A stretch of 10,651 nucleotides of DNA from Euperipatoides rowelli (GCA_003024985.2 PXIH01S0107364.1); one strand, 5' to 3'. Shown: positions 1 to 7,642, counted from the stretch's first letter. Notes: generated by a model from the letters alone, not told the origin. Translations and numbers: made by a program.

Positions 1-33
1 CATTATTGGAAAACAGAAGACATCATGATCAAC

Positions 34-150
34 CAATAGCGTAATGACATATCAGCAATATTGTTTTCATATTTACATAACTAATAACCAATGTCAACAA
101 ACCAACAAATAGGAAATATGTCATCATCAAGCCCCCTCCATTTATATAAA
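34..150 (+). promoter_or_regulatory. Putative Pol II core promoter with CCAAT and TATA boxes
   Basis: A TATATAAA box lies at 143-150, inside the wider motif TTTATATAAATAGG. Two CCAAT motifs lie upstream, near 35 and 90. Transcription would be expected to start about 30 bases past the TATA box, near 174. The flanking sequence from about 130 to 300 is clearly less AT-rich than the rest of the left end. The same arrangement is typical of LTR U3 regions, and I cannot exclude that, because the upstream edge is cut by the window. Confidence 0.4.
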
Positions 151-173
151 TAGGACAATTTTTCAGCCATAAA

Positions 174-272
174 TTTGTCGGGGATCAGGAGAAGCCCAGG
201 AGTGTTACTTCAGTCAGCCGAAGTAATCACCAGCAGTGCAGACCGCCAGGTTAAATAACATCTAAGCCCGGT
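174..272 (+). other. Possible untranslated first exon (or LTR R/U5), ending at a GTAAGT donor
   Basis: This stretch begins at the predicted start about 30 bases after the TATA box and ends before GTAAGT at 273-278, a consensus 5' splice site. It contains no long open frame, so it would be 5' untranslated. A small hairpin, TTACTTC (205-211) with GAAGTAA (220-226) and an 8-base loop, sits in the middle. An AATAAA follows at 314-319, which would instead fit the R/U5 part of an LTR. No primer-binding site or matching second LTR is visible, so the two readings stay open. Confidence 0.25.
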
Positions 273-313
273 GTAAGTAAACAGTCCAGCTTTTCATAAT
301 CACTGCCCATATG

Positions 314-319
314 AATAAA
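314..319 (+). terminator. AATAAA polyadenylation-like signal
   Basis: An AATAAA hexamer lies about 165 bases after the TATA box. It would be functional if 34-330 is an LTR, but such hexamers are frequent by chance in sequence this AT-rich. Confidence 0.15.
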
Positions 320-912
320 GACTTTCCCATATCCTATTCACCCATACTAGCAGAAATAATCCGATGAAAATCTGTTCCAGTTAACAATGATAATTCCAGA
401 AATTTACCTCCATAACAAGAAACATTCATCAGAAGATTACATCCAGAAACCTGTTAGCAGAATCCATCATAAAAGTCCAATGAACAACCACTAGGCTAAT
501 AAATTAATAAAAACATTTTAAAAACTTTTGTATTGTCACCATAGCAACTAAACAATTATTTCTAAGTCTGGCAAAAGCAAATTTATTAAACAGTTATTTT
601 TGTGTGAGTGTGATATTGGGAAAAACATAATAAAATTATTTTAATTCTAATTTATATGCTTAGGTAGGGAATCTATTTTTTAGGCAGGAATATTTTTAAA
701 ATGATTGTTTATATTGTATATTACATAAAGAATATACAGTATACTCCAACATGCGGTGCTAAAGATCCGCCTCTGTGCTAGTGATTGGTCCACTTATTAA
801 CTAATTAAAATTTATATAAATAAAAAGAACTATTCCTTATATATTGTTTTTTCAGTCTATTCTTTTTTAATGTTTTTTCTTAGCTCTACTGATATATTTG
901 TTCTTTCTTAAT
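320..912. other. AT-rich stretch without a gene
   Basis: No open frame of note is present. A short CpG-containing patch at about 750-795 includes an inverted CCAAT (ATTGG near 784). It is followed by a TATATAAA at 813-820 and a TCAGT at 852-856. That spacing is long for a working core promoter, so I do not call one. Confidence 0.5.
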
Positions 913-1459
913 TTATCCAGGTACGTGAGTTGGGCGGAGTACCTGTCCCCTTTCTGTCGGGCGGGGATAATTAGAAACCCTGTTTCTACTGTCCTTACCC
1001 CTTTGTGGATTGTCTTGTCAGTATTTCATTATGAGATAATTTAGCAAAGATTTCAATAACATTCTATAACTCATGACTATGTCACTGAACCCATATTTAT
1101 GACTTATTCCCCTGTCTTAGTTTTAAAAGGTGGTTTTGGGTATTCATTTATTGTAGCCTAACTTCCTATCTTGAGTGGTAGCCTAGTGGATGCAATGAGT
1201 GTCCAAGGTGGCCTGATGGGTAGGAGTAGTCAAGGTAATGATGAATGAGTATAGTCAGGACTTACATGTTCTTTGGTGTAGTTAATAGACATGAATAAGA
1301 TGTCAGATAAAAACTAGTTATTTCAAAATTTTATGCACCTGTCTCAGGTAGAATAGAGTTCCATATAACATTTTAGTTCTCTAGAGGCAAGTGACAGCTG
1401 ACAAGATGATATACATTGGTCACACAAAAGAGGAATCCAACATATAGGGAAAATTTTGG
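913..1459 (+). repeat. Left arm of the fold-back element
   Basis: This 547-bp arm pairs with 1690-2421. The outer part (about 917-1045) is the most GC-rich and well conserved. It starts with CAGGTAC and contains GGGCGGAGTACCTGTCC, whose complement is found at 2384-2400. The inner limit is TTTTGG at 1454-1459, opposite CCAAAA at 1690-1695. At 1241-1309 it holds one shortened copy of the unit that is duplicated in the right arm. Confidence 0.8.
918..945. repeat. Subterminal hairpin at the left end of the fold-back element
   Basis: CAGGTAC (918-924) is complementary to GTACCTG (939-945), with a 14-base loop rich in G. The same stem and loop length recur at the other end of the element, so this may be a recognition structure. 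Confidence 0.55.
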
Positions 1460-1689
1460 TCTACGCCAGCATATAAATTATTTTAATGCTGTAGGCCCCC
1501 TATATGCACAGTAATAGACTGGACTCAAATCAAGATTAAAATTACATACAAGTGTCTCGTGAAAGGTTAAAAATACCGAAAAGTCGTAATAAAATATATT
1601 TCAAAGTCTATTCTCTCAGATTTCGTACTTTTACCTTTTTTTTTTAAAAAAAAAGGCAGAAAATTGCAGGGTTTGAACTTAAATGGGTG
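1460..1689. other. Unpaired spacer of the fold-back element
   Basis: This segment has no counterpart in inverted orientation and no recognisable gene. It contains a small imperfect stem (AGCAT near 1468 with ATGCT near 1486) and the T10A9 palindrome at 1634-1656. Confidence 0.5.
1634..1656. repeat. CC-T10-A9-GG near-palindrome
   Basis: Ten T are followed directly by nine A, bounded by CC and GG, so the motif is self-complementary apart from one base. It lies in the spacer of the fold-back element. Confidence 0.8.
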
Positions 1690-1840
1690 CCAAAATTTCC
1701 CCCTATATGTCAAATTTTTCTTTTGTATAACCAATGTATATCATCTTGTCAGCTGTCACTTGCCTCTAGAGAACCCAAATGTTATATGGAACTCTATTCT
1801 ACCCAAGACAAGCACAGAAAATTTTGAAATAATTAGTCTT

Positions 1841-2095
1841 TATCTGACTTCTTATTCATGTCTATTAACTACATCAACATACATCTCTTGGACACGTTAG
1901 CACCTATCAGCACCCAGTGGATGTAGCCTCTAGACTAGAACATAAGTCCTGACTATGACTAATTATACCCTATCTGACTCACACTCATGTCTATCACCCA
2001 CACCAATGGACAAGTCATGGACAAGTTATCACCCATCAGCACCCAGTTGATGTAAGCATCAGAATATAATGCAAGTCCTGACTATACTCATTCAT
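1841..2095 (+). repeat. Tandem duplication (about 130-bp unit) inside the right arm
   Basis: Unit one begins with TATCTGACT at 1841 and unit two with TATCTGACT at 1971. Both then run through CATGTCTAT, a CACC(T/C)ATCAGCACCCAGT block, and AAGTCCTGACTAT. The copies have diverged by many substitutions. The left arm holds a single copy of 69 bp lacking the middle, CAGCACCCAGT-containing part. Duplication in one arm, or loss in the other, therefore followed arm formation. Confidence 0.7.
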
Positions 2096-2388
2096 CGTTA
2101 CCTTGACTACTCCTACCGATCAGGCTGTCTTGGAAACTCATCGCACCCACTAAACTACCACTCGAGATAGGAAGTTAGGCTACAACAAATGAATACCCCA
2201 AATCACCTTTTAAAAATAAGATAGGGGAATAAGTCATGAATATGTGTTCAGTGACATAGTCATGAGTTATAAAATGTTATTAAAATCTTAGCTAAATTAT
2301 CTCATAACGAAATACTGACAAGACAATCGACAGAGGGTAAAGATGGTAGAAACAGGGTTTCTAATTATCCCTGCCTGATAGAAAGGGA

Positions 2389-2416
2389 CAGGTACTCCGC
2401 CCGACTCATGTACCTG
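2389..2416. repeat. Subterminal hairpin at the right end of the fold-back element
   Basis: CAGGTAC (2389-2395) pairs with GTACCTG (2410-2416) around a 14-base loop. It mirrors 918-945, with two loop substitutions and an unchanged stem. Confidence 0.55.
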
Positions 2417-2421
2417 GATAA

Positions 2422-2766
2422 GACTATCTGATGGAAAGAGAAAGGACAAAAATGAAGCAAAAAAAACATTATTTTGAAAGATAGAACAGGCATTTAGTAC
2501 ACACAAAGTTTATTTATTTATTTATTACTTTTTTAATTGTTATTTAAAATTATAGTTTATATTTCATACTATTGAGCAGGATATCAGAGTTAATTATTTG
2601 AAATATGGACATTATGATAACATTTGGAAATACATTTTACATGGAAAATATGAGACTTAACTGAACTTTATTAAAATTCCCTAACTAAAATTTGGAATAG
2701 CTGGAGAAAGCGCAAGAAATGCCAATAAAACCCCTAACACACACACATGCATACTGAAATCTAAAA
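2422..2766. other. AT-rich stretch without a gene
   Basis: Nothing gene-like is visible. The first 65 bases may be a decayed outward extension of the fold-back arm. A TTTA run lies at about 2510-2527, an AATAAA at 2725-2730 and a short (CA)5 at 2738-2747. Confidence 0.5.
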
Positions 2767-2946
2767 TTATCTGATTAAATCTACTTTTGCCAATCGAGCT
2801 AGCTTAAGTGAATTACTATGGTAACTGCTACAAAATCTATGAATGACAGTTTCTGTGTTAAGTAGCCTTGCAGAAGAAAGTGGAGCTGGATTGCAACATT
2901 TCCCGCCGAGGATAACTGGAACTAGACGTCTGCTGTAGTATTTGGA
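2767..2946 (-). CDS. Weak open frame, possible 5' coding piece, cut at an ambiguous base
   Basis: Read on the minus strand from 2946, the frame is open for 59 codons before a stop at 2767-2769. It begins SKYYSRRLVPVIL and includes VIHRFCSSYHSN and LKLARLAKVDL. The Arg/Ser-rich, acid-poor composition would suit a mitochondrial targeting region, but this is only an impression. No family is recognised. The frame continues past the ambiguous base to 3024 without a convincing ATG near a start context. The segment is more GC-rich than its flanks and holds a CCCGCCG patch near 2902. Its upstream half is the 40-bp repeat found again at 4444-4483, so the gene structure, if real, depends on the assembly. 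Confidence 0.2.
   Translation of the reverse strand, partial: SKYYSRRLVPVILGGKCCNPAPLSSARLLNTETVIHRFCSSYHSNSLKLARLAKVDLIR
2907..2946 (+). repeat. 40-bp exact direct repeat, copy 1, ending at an ambiguous base
   Basis: This stretch, from CGAGGATAACTGG to GTAGTATTTGGA, is identical to 4444-4483. The match stops exactly where an N follows at 2947. That suggests a contig end rather than a natural repeat boundary. Confidence 0.9.
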
Positions 2947-2947
2947 N
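2947..2947. other. Ambiguous base N, probable contig join
   Basis: A single N directly follows the 40-bp repeat. Sequence on its two sides may not be adjacent in the genome. Confidence 0.6.
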
Positions 2948-3276
2948 TATAGGCATTTTTCTCTGAGGAAGTAAAGAATATAAAAAATTGAAATTGAAAT
3001 GTTTACCATGTATTTACCAGGCACATGGAATACACAGGCCCTAATGTTACATCATTGGCTTGTACACAAAAAATGTCAAAGTGGAAACAAATGGCGACCA
3101 AAAAAAAAAAAGAATAAATTCACTGCTTTAAAATTAGAATAACAACTAAATAGTTAAAATTTATTTGTATCATTTTTTTTTTTCTTAATCTGATTTTGAA
3201 TAGCAAGTTGTTTTTGGTGATAGTATACCTTTAATAAGATCTTTAATATGATTGACCTCTTGATAGATTACATAAA

Positions 3277-3301
3277 GATTTTTTTTTTTAAAAAAAAAAT
3301 C
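3277..3301. repeat. GA-T11-A10-TC near-palindrome
   Basis: Eleven T pass directly into ten A with complementary flanks GA and TC. Smaller versions of the same T-then-A layout occur at 3512-3523, 5356-5369, 5527-5547 and 7387-7399. Confidence 0.8.
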
Positions 3302-3377
3302 ATTACCATATTCAAAATAATATAGCTCTAAGTAATAATAAAAGCAATGTAAAAATAATAATCACTGTTTTAATTAC

Positions 3378-3424
3378 AATAATTATAATATTTATTTGTA
3401 AACTTTTCAGAAGATAATCTGATA
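3378..3424 (+). repeat. 47-bp exact direct repeat, copy 1
   Basis: The block from AATAATTATAATATT to GATAATCTGATA is identical to 6804-6850. This copy runs into a (AT)5 tract at 3425. Confidence 0.9.
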
Positions 3425-4121
3425 ATATATATATCGAGGTCCTCCTCAAATAAATATAAAACATGAACTAAATACAAAAATTAGAATAATGAATCAAATA
3501 GAATTAATTACTTTTTTTAAAAACATGAAAGTTTAAATATTTAATAAATAGCATGATTGGTGGGAGGGGTGTCAGGATTTTTTTCAAAACAAAAATCTTT
3601 GTACATTCAAATAAGCGAGAAATAATGTATTTCCTAAAATGTGATTATAATAAATTGGGAGATTCTAAAAACGAATACAATTTTCTAATAGCAAGCTACA
3701 AATTTATCTTTCAAATTTTGTTGATAAATTCCTACAATTTTCTTAAAATTATTTCAGGATCAAAGTTAACTTCTCTAATGGTAATTTTAATAATGAAAAT
3801 CTAAAGTGGTTTTCATGTCTGCATTTTATTTATAATTGGAATACTCAACATGGGATAAAAAAAAATTGCAGTCAACATTTTATACTTTGCTTTATACTTT
3901 AAGTAAAATGTTAAGAAAATATAACTTTCCACTATTTCAATCAATTTTCAGTTAAAAGTTTCCCATTCTAGAATTATGAAAAACTCTATTATACTAAAAG
4001 ATTTTTCTTCTTCCTATGGGGAGAAAAATCAATATTTAGATAAATGGTTAAAGGAACAATAATGGATTTATAGAGGAAGAAATCAAGTAATCATCCATCT
4101 TCTTTCATAAAGGCTACAGTT

Positions 4122-4142
4122 AAAAAAAAAAAAAAAAAAAAA
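4122..4142 (+). repeat. A21 homopolymer tract
   Basis: This is an uninterrupted run of 21 A. It could be the tail of an old retroposed sequence, but no RNA-derived body is recognised upstream. Confidence 0.8.
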
Positions 4143-4443
4143 CACAATACTATTATAAAAGCAACCAAATTAAGAATATAATTAAATAACTAAATCAATT
4201 ATAATCAGTTTTGAATCTAATATAATTTTAATTTTATTGATATTTGGGATCAACATTTTATTTTTATTAAACTGCATGCAATTTTAATGGTGGAGGATGA
4301 AGATAAGATTATGTAAACCAGGTTTCTCAATATAGGGTTAACCATATACATGTAGGGCTTTAAAAATTAACAATCACATAAAACTTTATTTATATGAATA
4401 GCGTAGTTTATTTAAGATTTGAAAATAAGAATAAAGAAATGGG

Positions 4444-4483
4444 CGAGGATAACTGGAACTAGACGTCTGCTGTAGTATTTGGA
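4444..4483 (+). repeat. 40-bp exact direct repeat, copy 2
   Basis: Identical to 2907-2946. Here the sequence continues without a break into the less AT-rich island that follows. Confidence 0.9.
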
Positions 4484-4821
4484 GTTGAGCCGTGAACGAA
4501 TTGTAGAAATTTCTGCCTGGTGATTAAACTGTGGTGAAAGGCTATTGTTTACGGAACTTTATCTTGACTGCAAACAATTTACTGTGGTGAGGGAAGGCAT
4601 AGCTTAGTTTAGAAGCTTATCGGCCATGTTTTTGTTCTAGGCATTGGATTTCTTTCCCAAGGCTTGGAGTATTCCAAAGACCTGGGAGCTTCTAAAAATT
4701 TCACTGTGAAACAAGCCTATTTATACTATTTTTTTATGGGAGTGATTAAGATCTATTTCCTGTTTGTGTGTTTTTTTACATTGGTTGGAAAACATGTAAA
4801 TATTTATACAGCGTTGTTGAT
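4484..4821. other. CpG-containing, less AT-rich island without a recognised gene
   Basis: Base composition shifts sharply from the AT-rich left flank at the 40-bp repeat. CTGTGGTGA occurs twice (4529-4537 and about 4582-4590). Read on the minus strand, 4484-4558 is open for 25 codons in the same frame as the repeat and ends upstream at a TAA (4559-4561). No exon can be assigned with confidence. Confidence 0.35.
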
Positions 4822-5073
4822 ATGGCACACTTCCGTTGGTTTATTAATGATGAAATAATTCATATTTTTATAATAACGACTCATATAGTGCATACTACAA
4901 ATGGCTCGCGAGTGAATGACTGCTTGATGACTCTCCTTGGTGATAAAACGTGGATAAAGGCTACTCTTCAGCGATTGAGGCTACATTTTCCAAAAGTAAA
5001 TGTTATTATTAGTAGAAATCACTTTAATTATTTGATTGGCAAAATATTTATACATGAATTGGCAAAAGCGTAA
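4822..5073 (+). CDS. Unrecognised 83-residue open frame
   Basis: An ATG at 4822 opens 83 codons to a TAA at 5071-5073. The frame is also open upstream to at least 4768, but without another ATG. The first third (about residues 8-22) is hydrophobic and Ile-rich. The second half is more protein-like: residues 27-39 read NGSRVNDCLMTLL, followed by a basic stretch with TLQRLRLHF. It uses CpG codons that are rare in the flanks. I recognise no family. The frame may be a chance frame, a decayed transposable-element fragment or an exon. It has no matching frame or promoter next to it. Confidence 0.2.
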   Translation: MAHFRWFINDEIIHIFIITTHIVHTTNGSRVNDCLMTLLGDKTWIKATLQRLRLHFPKVNVIISRNHFNYLIGKIFIHELAKA

Positions 5074-5660
5074 TTAAATGTGAGTTTATTTCCCTCTATC
5101 TCTAACCTAAATACACCACATTCTCTTTCAAAAATTGAAGAGTTACTTTGATGTTAGACACTAATAAAAATTATAATAAAATTCCTCATATAAATAGTAT
5201 CTGGAAATATAATATATAGCAACATAACCCTTTAGTTACATATACAGTAAAATATTTAAAATTTCTTTACTTCTTGCCAGGCTAATTCTTTAATTTTAAG
5301 ACAGGTAAACCTTGATNTCAATAATAATAGAATTTTAGTCAATTTACACATTATCTTTTTTAAAAAAAACAAAATAGTAAATTTTCCCCATAAAGATATC
5401 TTTAATTTATTATATGCAAAAATGTTTAGGCTTACTTAAATTTATTTATTTATTACCAATAATACAAGTAATTACCATAAAATAAATTTTTCAATTTTCA
5501 TTATTATTTCATAAAGATTTCGGTCATTTTTTTTAAAAAAAAAAAAAGCAAACAAGTGTGACAGGGTACTTGTTTTAATATTTTATAATTGATCATTAGT
5601 CAAACTTCACATTAATTAGGATAACTGGCTTCATATCAATAGTTAGATATTTTCGTTCCT
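5074..5660. other. AT-rich stretch, possible 3' untranslated side of the minus-strand exon
   Basis: No coding evidence was found. The stretch contains an N at 5317 and T-then-A runs at 5356-5369 (T6A8) and 5527-5547 (T8A13). If the minus-strand exon at 5688-5790 is real, its 3' untranslated region lies here. Several minus-strand AATAAA hexamers occur near 5440-5485. Confidence 0.35.
5317..5317. other. Ambiguous base N
   Basis: A single N. Unlike those at 2947 and 6803, its flanks have no second copy that I could find in the window. Confidence 0.6.
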
Positions 5661-5668
5661 TTTCACCG

Positions 5669-5684
5669 TCTCTCTCTCTCTCTC
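5669..5684 (+). repeat. (TC)8 microsatellite
   Basis: Eight perfect TC units. On the minus strand this is a GA tract starting three bases after the stop codon of the terminal exon. Confidence 0.9.
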
Positions 5685-5687
5685 CTC

Positions 5688-5790
5688 CTACTTAACATCG
5701 ACAAGAATTTGCTTGGGTGCTTTCACTTCTTTTGTTTTTCTTGCTAATTCTATGAATTTAGCCGCTCTTCCAGATTGATCCAAGCCTGGC
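5688..5790 (-). CDS. Probable terminal coding exon of an unrecognised protein
   Basis: On the minus strand this segment encodes 33 complete residues and a TAG stop (5688-5690). The peptide starts PGLDQSGRAAKFIEL, continues ARKTKEVKAPKQI and ends LVDVK. Mixed charge, a helix-like Ala/Lys/Glu pattern and GC-containing codons set it apart from the AT-rich surroundings. An AG at 5791-5792 can serve as 3' splice site, with a pyrimidine-rich stretch and a branch-point-like CTGAC just upstream. This would make the exon begin with the third base of a codon. The same frame stays open for 11 more codons upstream to a TAA, without an ATG. I do not recognise the family. It is a partial gene whose earlier exons would lie to the right, and I could not place them. 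A retrocopy fragment is the main alternative. Confidence 0.5.
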
Positions 5791-6802
5791 CTTTTAAAGG
5801 TCAGTGAATCCGATAATACAGAAATTTACTAATTTTGCAGAATTCCTGCAAAATATTTTCCCAGCAATTTATTCCATGATTAAAAGGCCTACAATGATTG
5901 AGGGAAAATATCATTAATGACTGGTTTCATAACTTGTAATGGCAAGAAAATTATTAGTTGTAAAAACAGTTATCAGCACTAAAAAGGGACTCCACTCACA
6001 ATAATTGGGGAATTAAATAACAATAAAATAACTTTCTGTACAGTAATGTTTGACAGTGGGCTTATATAATCTAAGCTTTAACAGAGTAATAGAGGAATAA
6101 GATCTAGCCAATTTTAAAATTATAAAAAAGACAAGCACTCAGAAAATAATCACTCAAATTTTAAATTTTTCTCTACAAAGATTGATTTTTTTTTGTTTAC
6201 TTTTTAAATTTTGAAACAAAAATTTAAATTATAAATTGTAAATGCTAAATTTAATTAAAAATAACTTCTGAATATACAATATAAGTTAATTTTAAAGGTA
6301 ATCTATCACCATAAAACAACATAAGACATTAGATTAAATAAATTTAATAGAATAAATTTTCTTCAATATTGTGAGTTATTTACTTATTATTTTAAATTTT
6401 AAATTAAGCTCACAGCAAAATGCCTTGAGGAAGAAGTATTGCTCACTTCATATATCAAAGCTCTCTGCAATAATTTTTAAAAGCTTTGTTAAACATTTTA
6501 TTATAGCAAAAATTAAAATGGCATCTATATAATTCTTTCAAAATAAAATTTGAAAATAGCAACAAGTTTTGGCATTTTTACAAAATCTAAAAACAATTTA
6601 GCTCAAATATTGGCCCCCATTCAAGTCAAATGCTTATTTATTTTGTAACAGTTGATAAGAATTTAAATAATTTTAAATTTGTGTTAAAAGAACTCAAAAT
6701 TATTTTATGTTTAATAAAAATATAATATATTTAGCCTTTAAAAAATGTAGAACAAAATATAATAGTTGCAATATTTATGATAGCTTTTAATAGTCCTTAC
6801 CA

Positions 6803-6803
6803 N
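6803..6803. other. Ambiguous base N, probable contig join
   Basis: A single N directly before the second copy of the 47-bp repeat, the mirror image of the situation at 2947. Confidence 0.6.
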
Positions 6804-6850
6804 AATAATTATAATATTTATTTGTAAACTTTTCAGAAGATAATCTGATA
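6804..6850 (+). repeat. 47-bp exact direct repeat, copy 2, starting at an ambiguous base
   Basis: Identical to 3378-3424. The match begins at the first base after the N at 6803 and diverges after GATA at 6850. Confidence 0.9.
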
Positions 6851-7628
6851 TTACAGAAGAGAATGACAGCATTAGCAAATGATAACATTTCAATCAAACA
6901 AATAATGCTGAGACAAATATTAAGAAATCATTAGCAGTTACTATTTTAATTCTAATTTTTTCAAATAATAATAATAAAAAATACATCTTGAAATGCAATA
7001 ATATCTATTATTTAAGAAAAATTAAAAATCAAATCATATATAATGTCTTTCTGCTGACAAAGCATTAAAAAAAGATCAAAACTCAGGTCGTTTTTTTTTT
7101 TTAATTTTTTTTTTAGTCGTGGTTTTGAATGTTTAACATGTATTAGTGCAATTTAAATCTCATTAGATTAATTCATCAAATGACATAATCATGCTAACAA
7201 TAATTAGTTGCAATTATAATTTGCATAATATGATCAGCAATGCATATTTCAACAGAACTCTAATGAGAAAATAAACTCTCTTTTAATACTAATTGACTTT
7301 TAATAACCATCAAATTATTTCCATAATGGATGCAATATTTTAAACACTTTATTAACTCACAAATATAATGAATAATAACTTACAGCTTTTTTTAAAAAAG
7401 AAAATAAAGTTCAGCCATGCATAATTTGCTTGTTTTATTCAATTCCCCTTTTCAAACCTGCAGTAATTTTACATGAAAAATAACCTTATTGAAATATCTT
7501 TGCATTTCTTTATAAATACAATCTGATTACAAATTTCTTCCAATAAAGAATTTATTTTTCTACATATTTAATAATAATAAGCAATTATTATAGTAGGCGA
7601 AACATACATAAAATTTTGACATGAAAAG

Positions 7629-7640
7629 AGGGTTTCCAGA
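7629..7640 (+). repeat. Left terminal inverted repeat of the hAT-like element
   Basis: AGGGTTTCCAGA. It differs from the inverted right end at one position (T versus A at base 7). Confidence 0.5.
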
Positions 7641-7642
7641 CA

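Larger units (their letters stand above)
913..2421. mobile_element. Fold-back (long inverted repeat) element, about 1.5 kb
   Basis: The left arm (913-1459) is the reverse complement of the right arm (1690-2421) along nearly its full length, with scattered mismatches and one large length difference. The arms meet the flanks at TTATCCAG on the left and CTGGATAA on the right, and the spacer between them is 230 bp. Both ends carry the same subterminal hairpin. I see no transposase-like frame and no convincing target-site duplication next to the ends. Weaker inverted similarity seems to continue outward to about 857 and 2485, so the true ends may lie further out. This is the architecture of fold-back or long-TIR non-autonomous DNA elements. 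I do not recognise the family. Confidence 0.8.
1690..2421 (-). repeat. Right arm of the fold-back element
   Basis: This is the inverted partner of 913-1459, about 185 bp longer. The extra length lies between about 1841 and 2095, where a tandem duplication is present. Conserved blocks include TATATCATCTTGTCAGCTG near 1739, opposite CAGCTGACAAGATGATATA near 1396. Others are ATAGGAAGTTAGGCTAC near 2167 and AGAAACAGGGTTTCTAATTA near 2348. Confidence 0.8.
2948..4443. other. AT-rich stretch without a recognised gene
   Basis: Open frames here, including an ATG frame at 3553-3804, have the composition of AT-rich noise and no recognisable motif. The stretch holds an A-run near 3101-3112, a T-run near 3172-3183, the T11A10 palindrome at 3277-3301 and a (AT)5 at 3425-3434. 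It also holds a 9-bp hairpin (4000-4008 with 4022-4030) and an A21 tract at 4122-4142. Confidence 0.5.
5826..7628. other. AT-rich stretch without a recognised gene
   Basis: About 1.8 kb of very AT-rich DNA with no credible coding frame. It carries an N at 6803, the second copy of the 47-bp repeat, and a T12-AA-T10 run at 7091-7114. It also carries T7A6 at 7387-7399. A possible small minus-strand exon near 6414-6464 was considered and set aside. Confidence 0.5.

Noticed and set aside
813-856. Second TATA box plus TCAGT initiator
   Set aside because: The spacing of about 40 bases is too long, and TATATAAA is common by chance here.
1664-1900. 78-codon plus-strand open frame
   Set aside because: It starts at TTG, not ATG, and runs from the spacer into the right arm of the fold-back element. 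It has no protein-like features.
2297-2506. 69-codon minus-strand open frame
   Set aside because: It lies in the outer fold-back arm and crosses its end. The corresponding frame in the left arm is not kept open, so coding selection is unlikely.
3553-3804. 83-codon plus-strand open frame with ATG
   Set aside because: Lys, Ile, Asn and Phe dominate as expected for AT-rich noise, and no motif or conserved context is visible.
4000-4030. 9-bp hairpin GATTTTTCT/AGAAAAATC
   Set aside because: Short A/T stem in an AT-rich eukaryotic region. A terminator role is not supported.
4664-4858. 64-codon plus-strand open frame
   Set aside because: It starts at TTG and overlaps another frame. Its hydrophobic stretch comes from T-runs.
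6414-6464. Possible 51-nt minus-strand internal exon between TTGCAG and GTGAGC
   Set aside because: The splice signals look good, but its phase does not join to the terminal exon at 5790 and the peptide is not distinctive.
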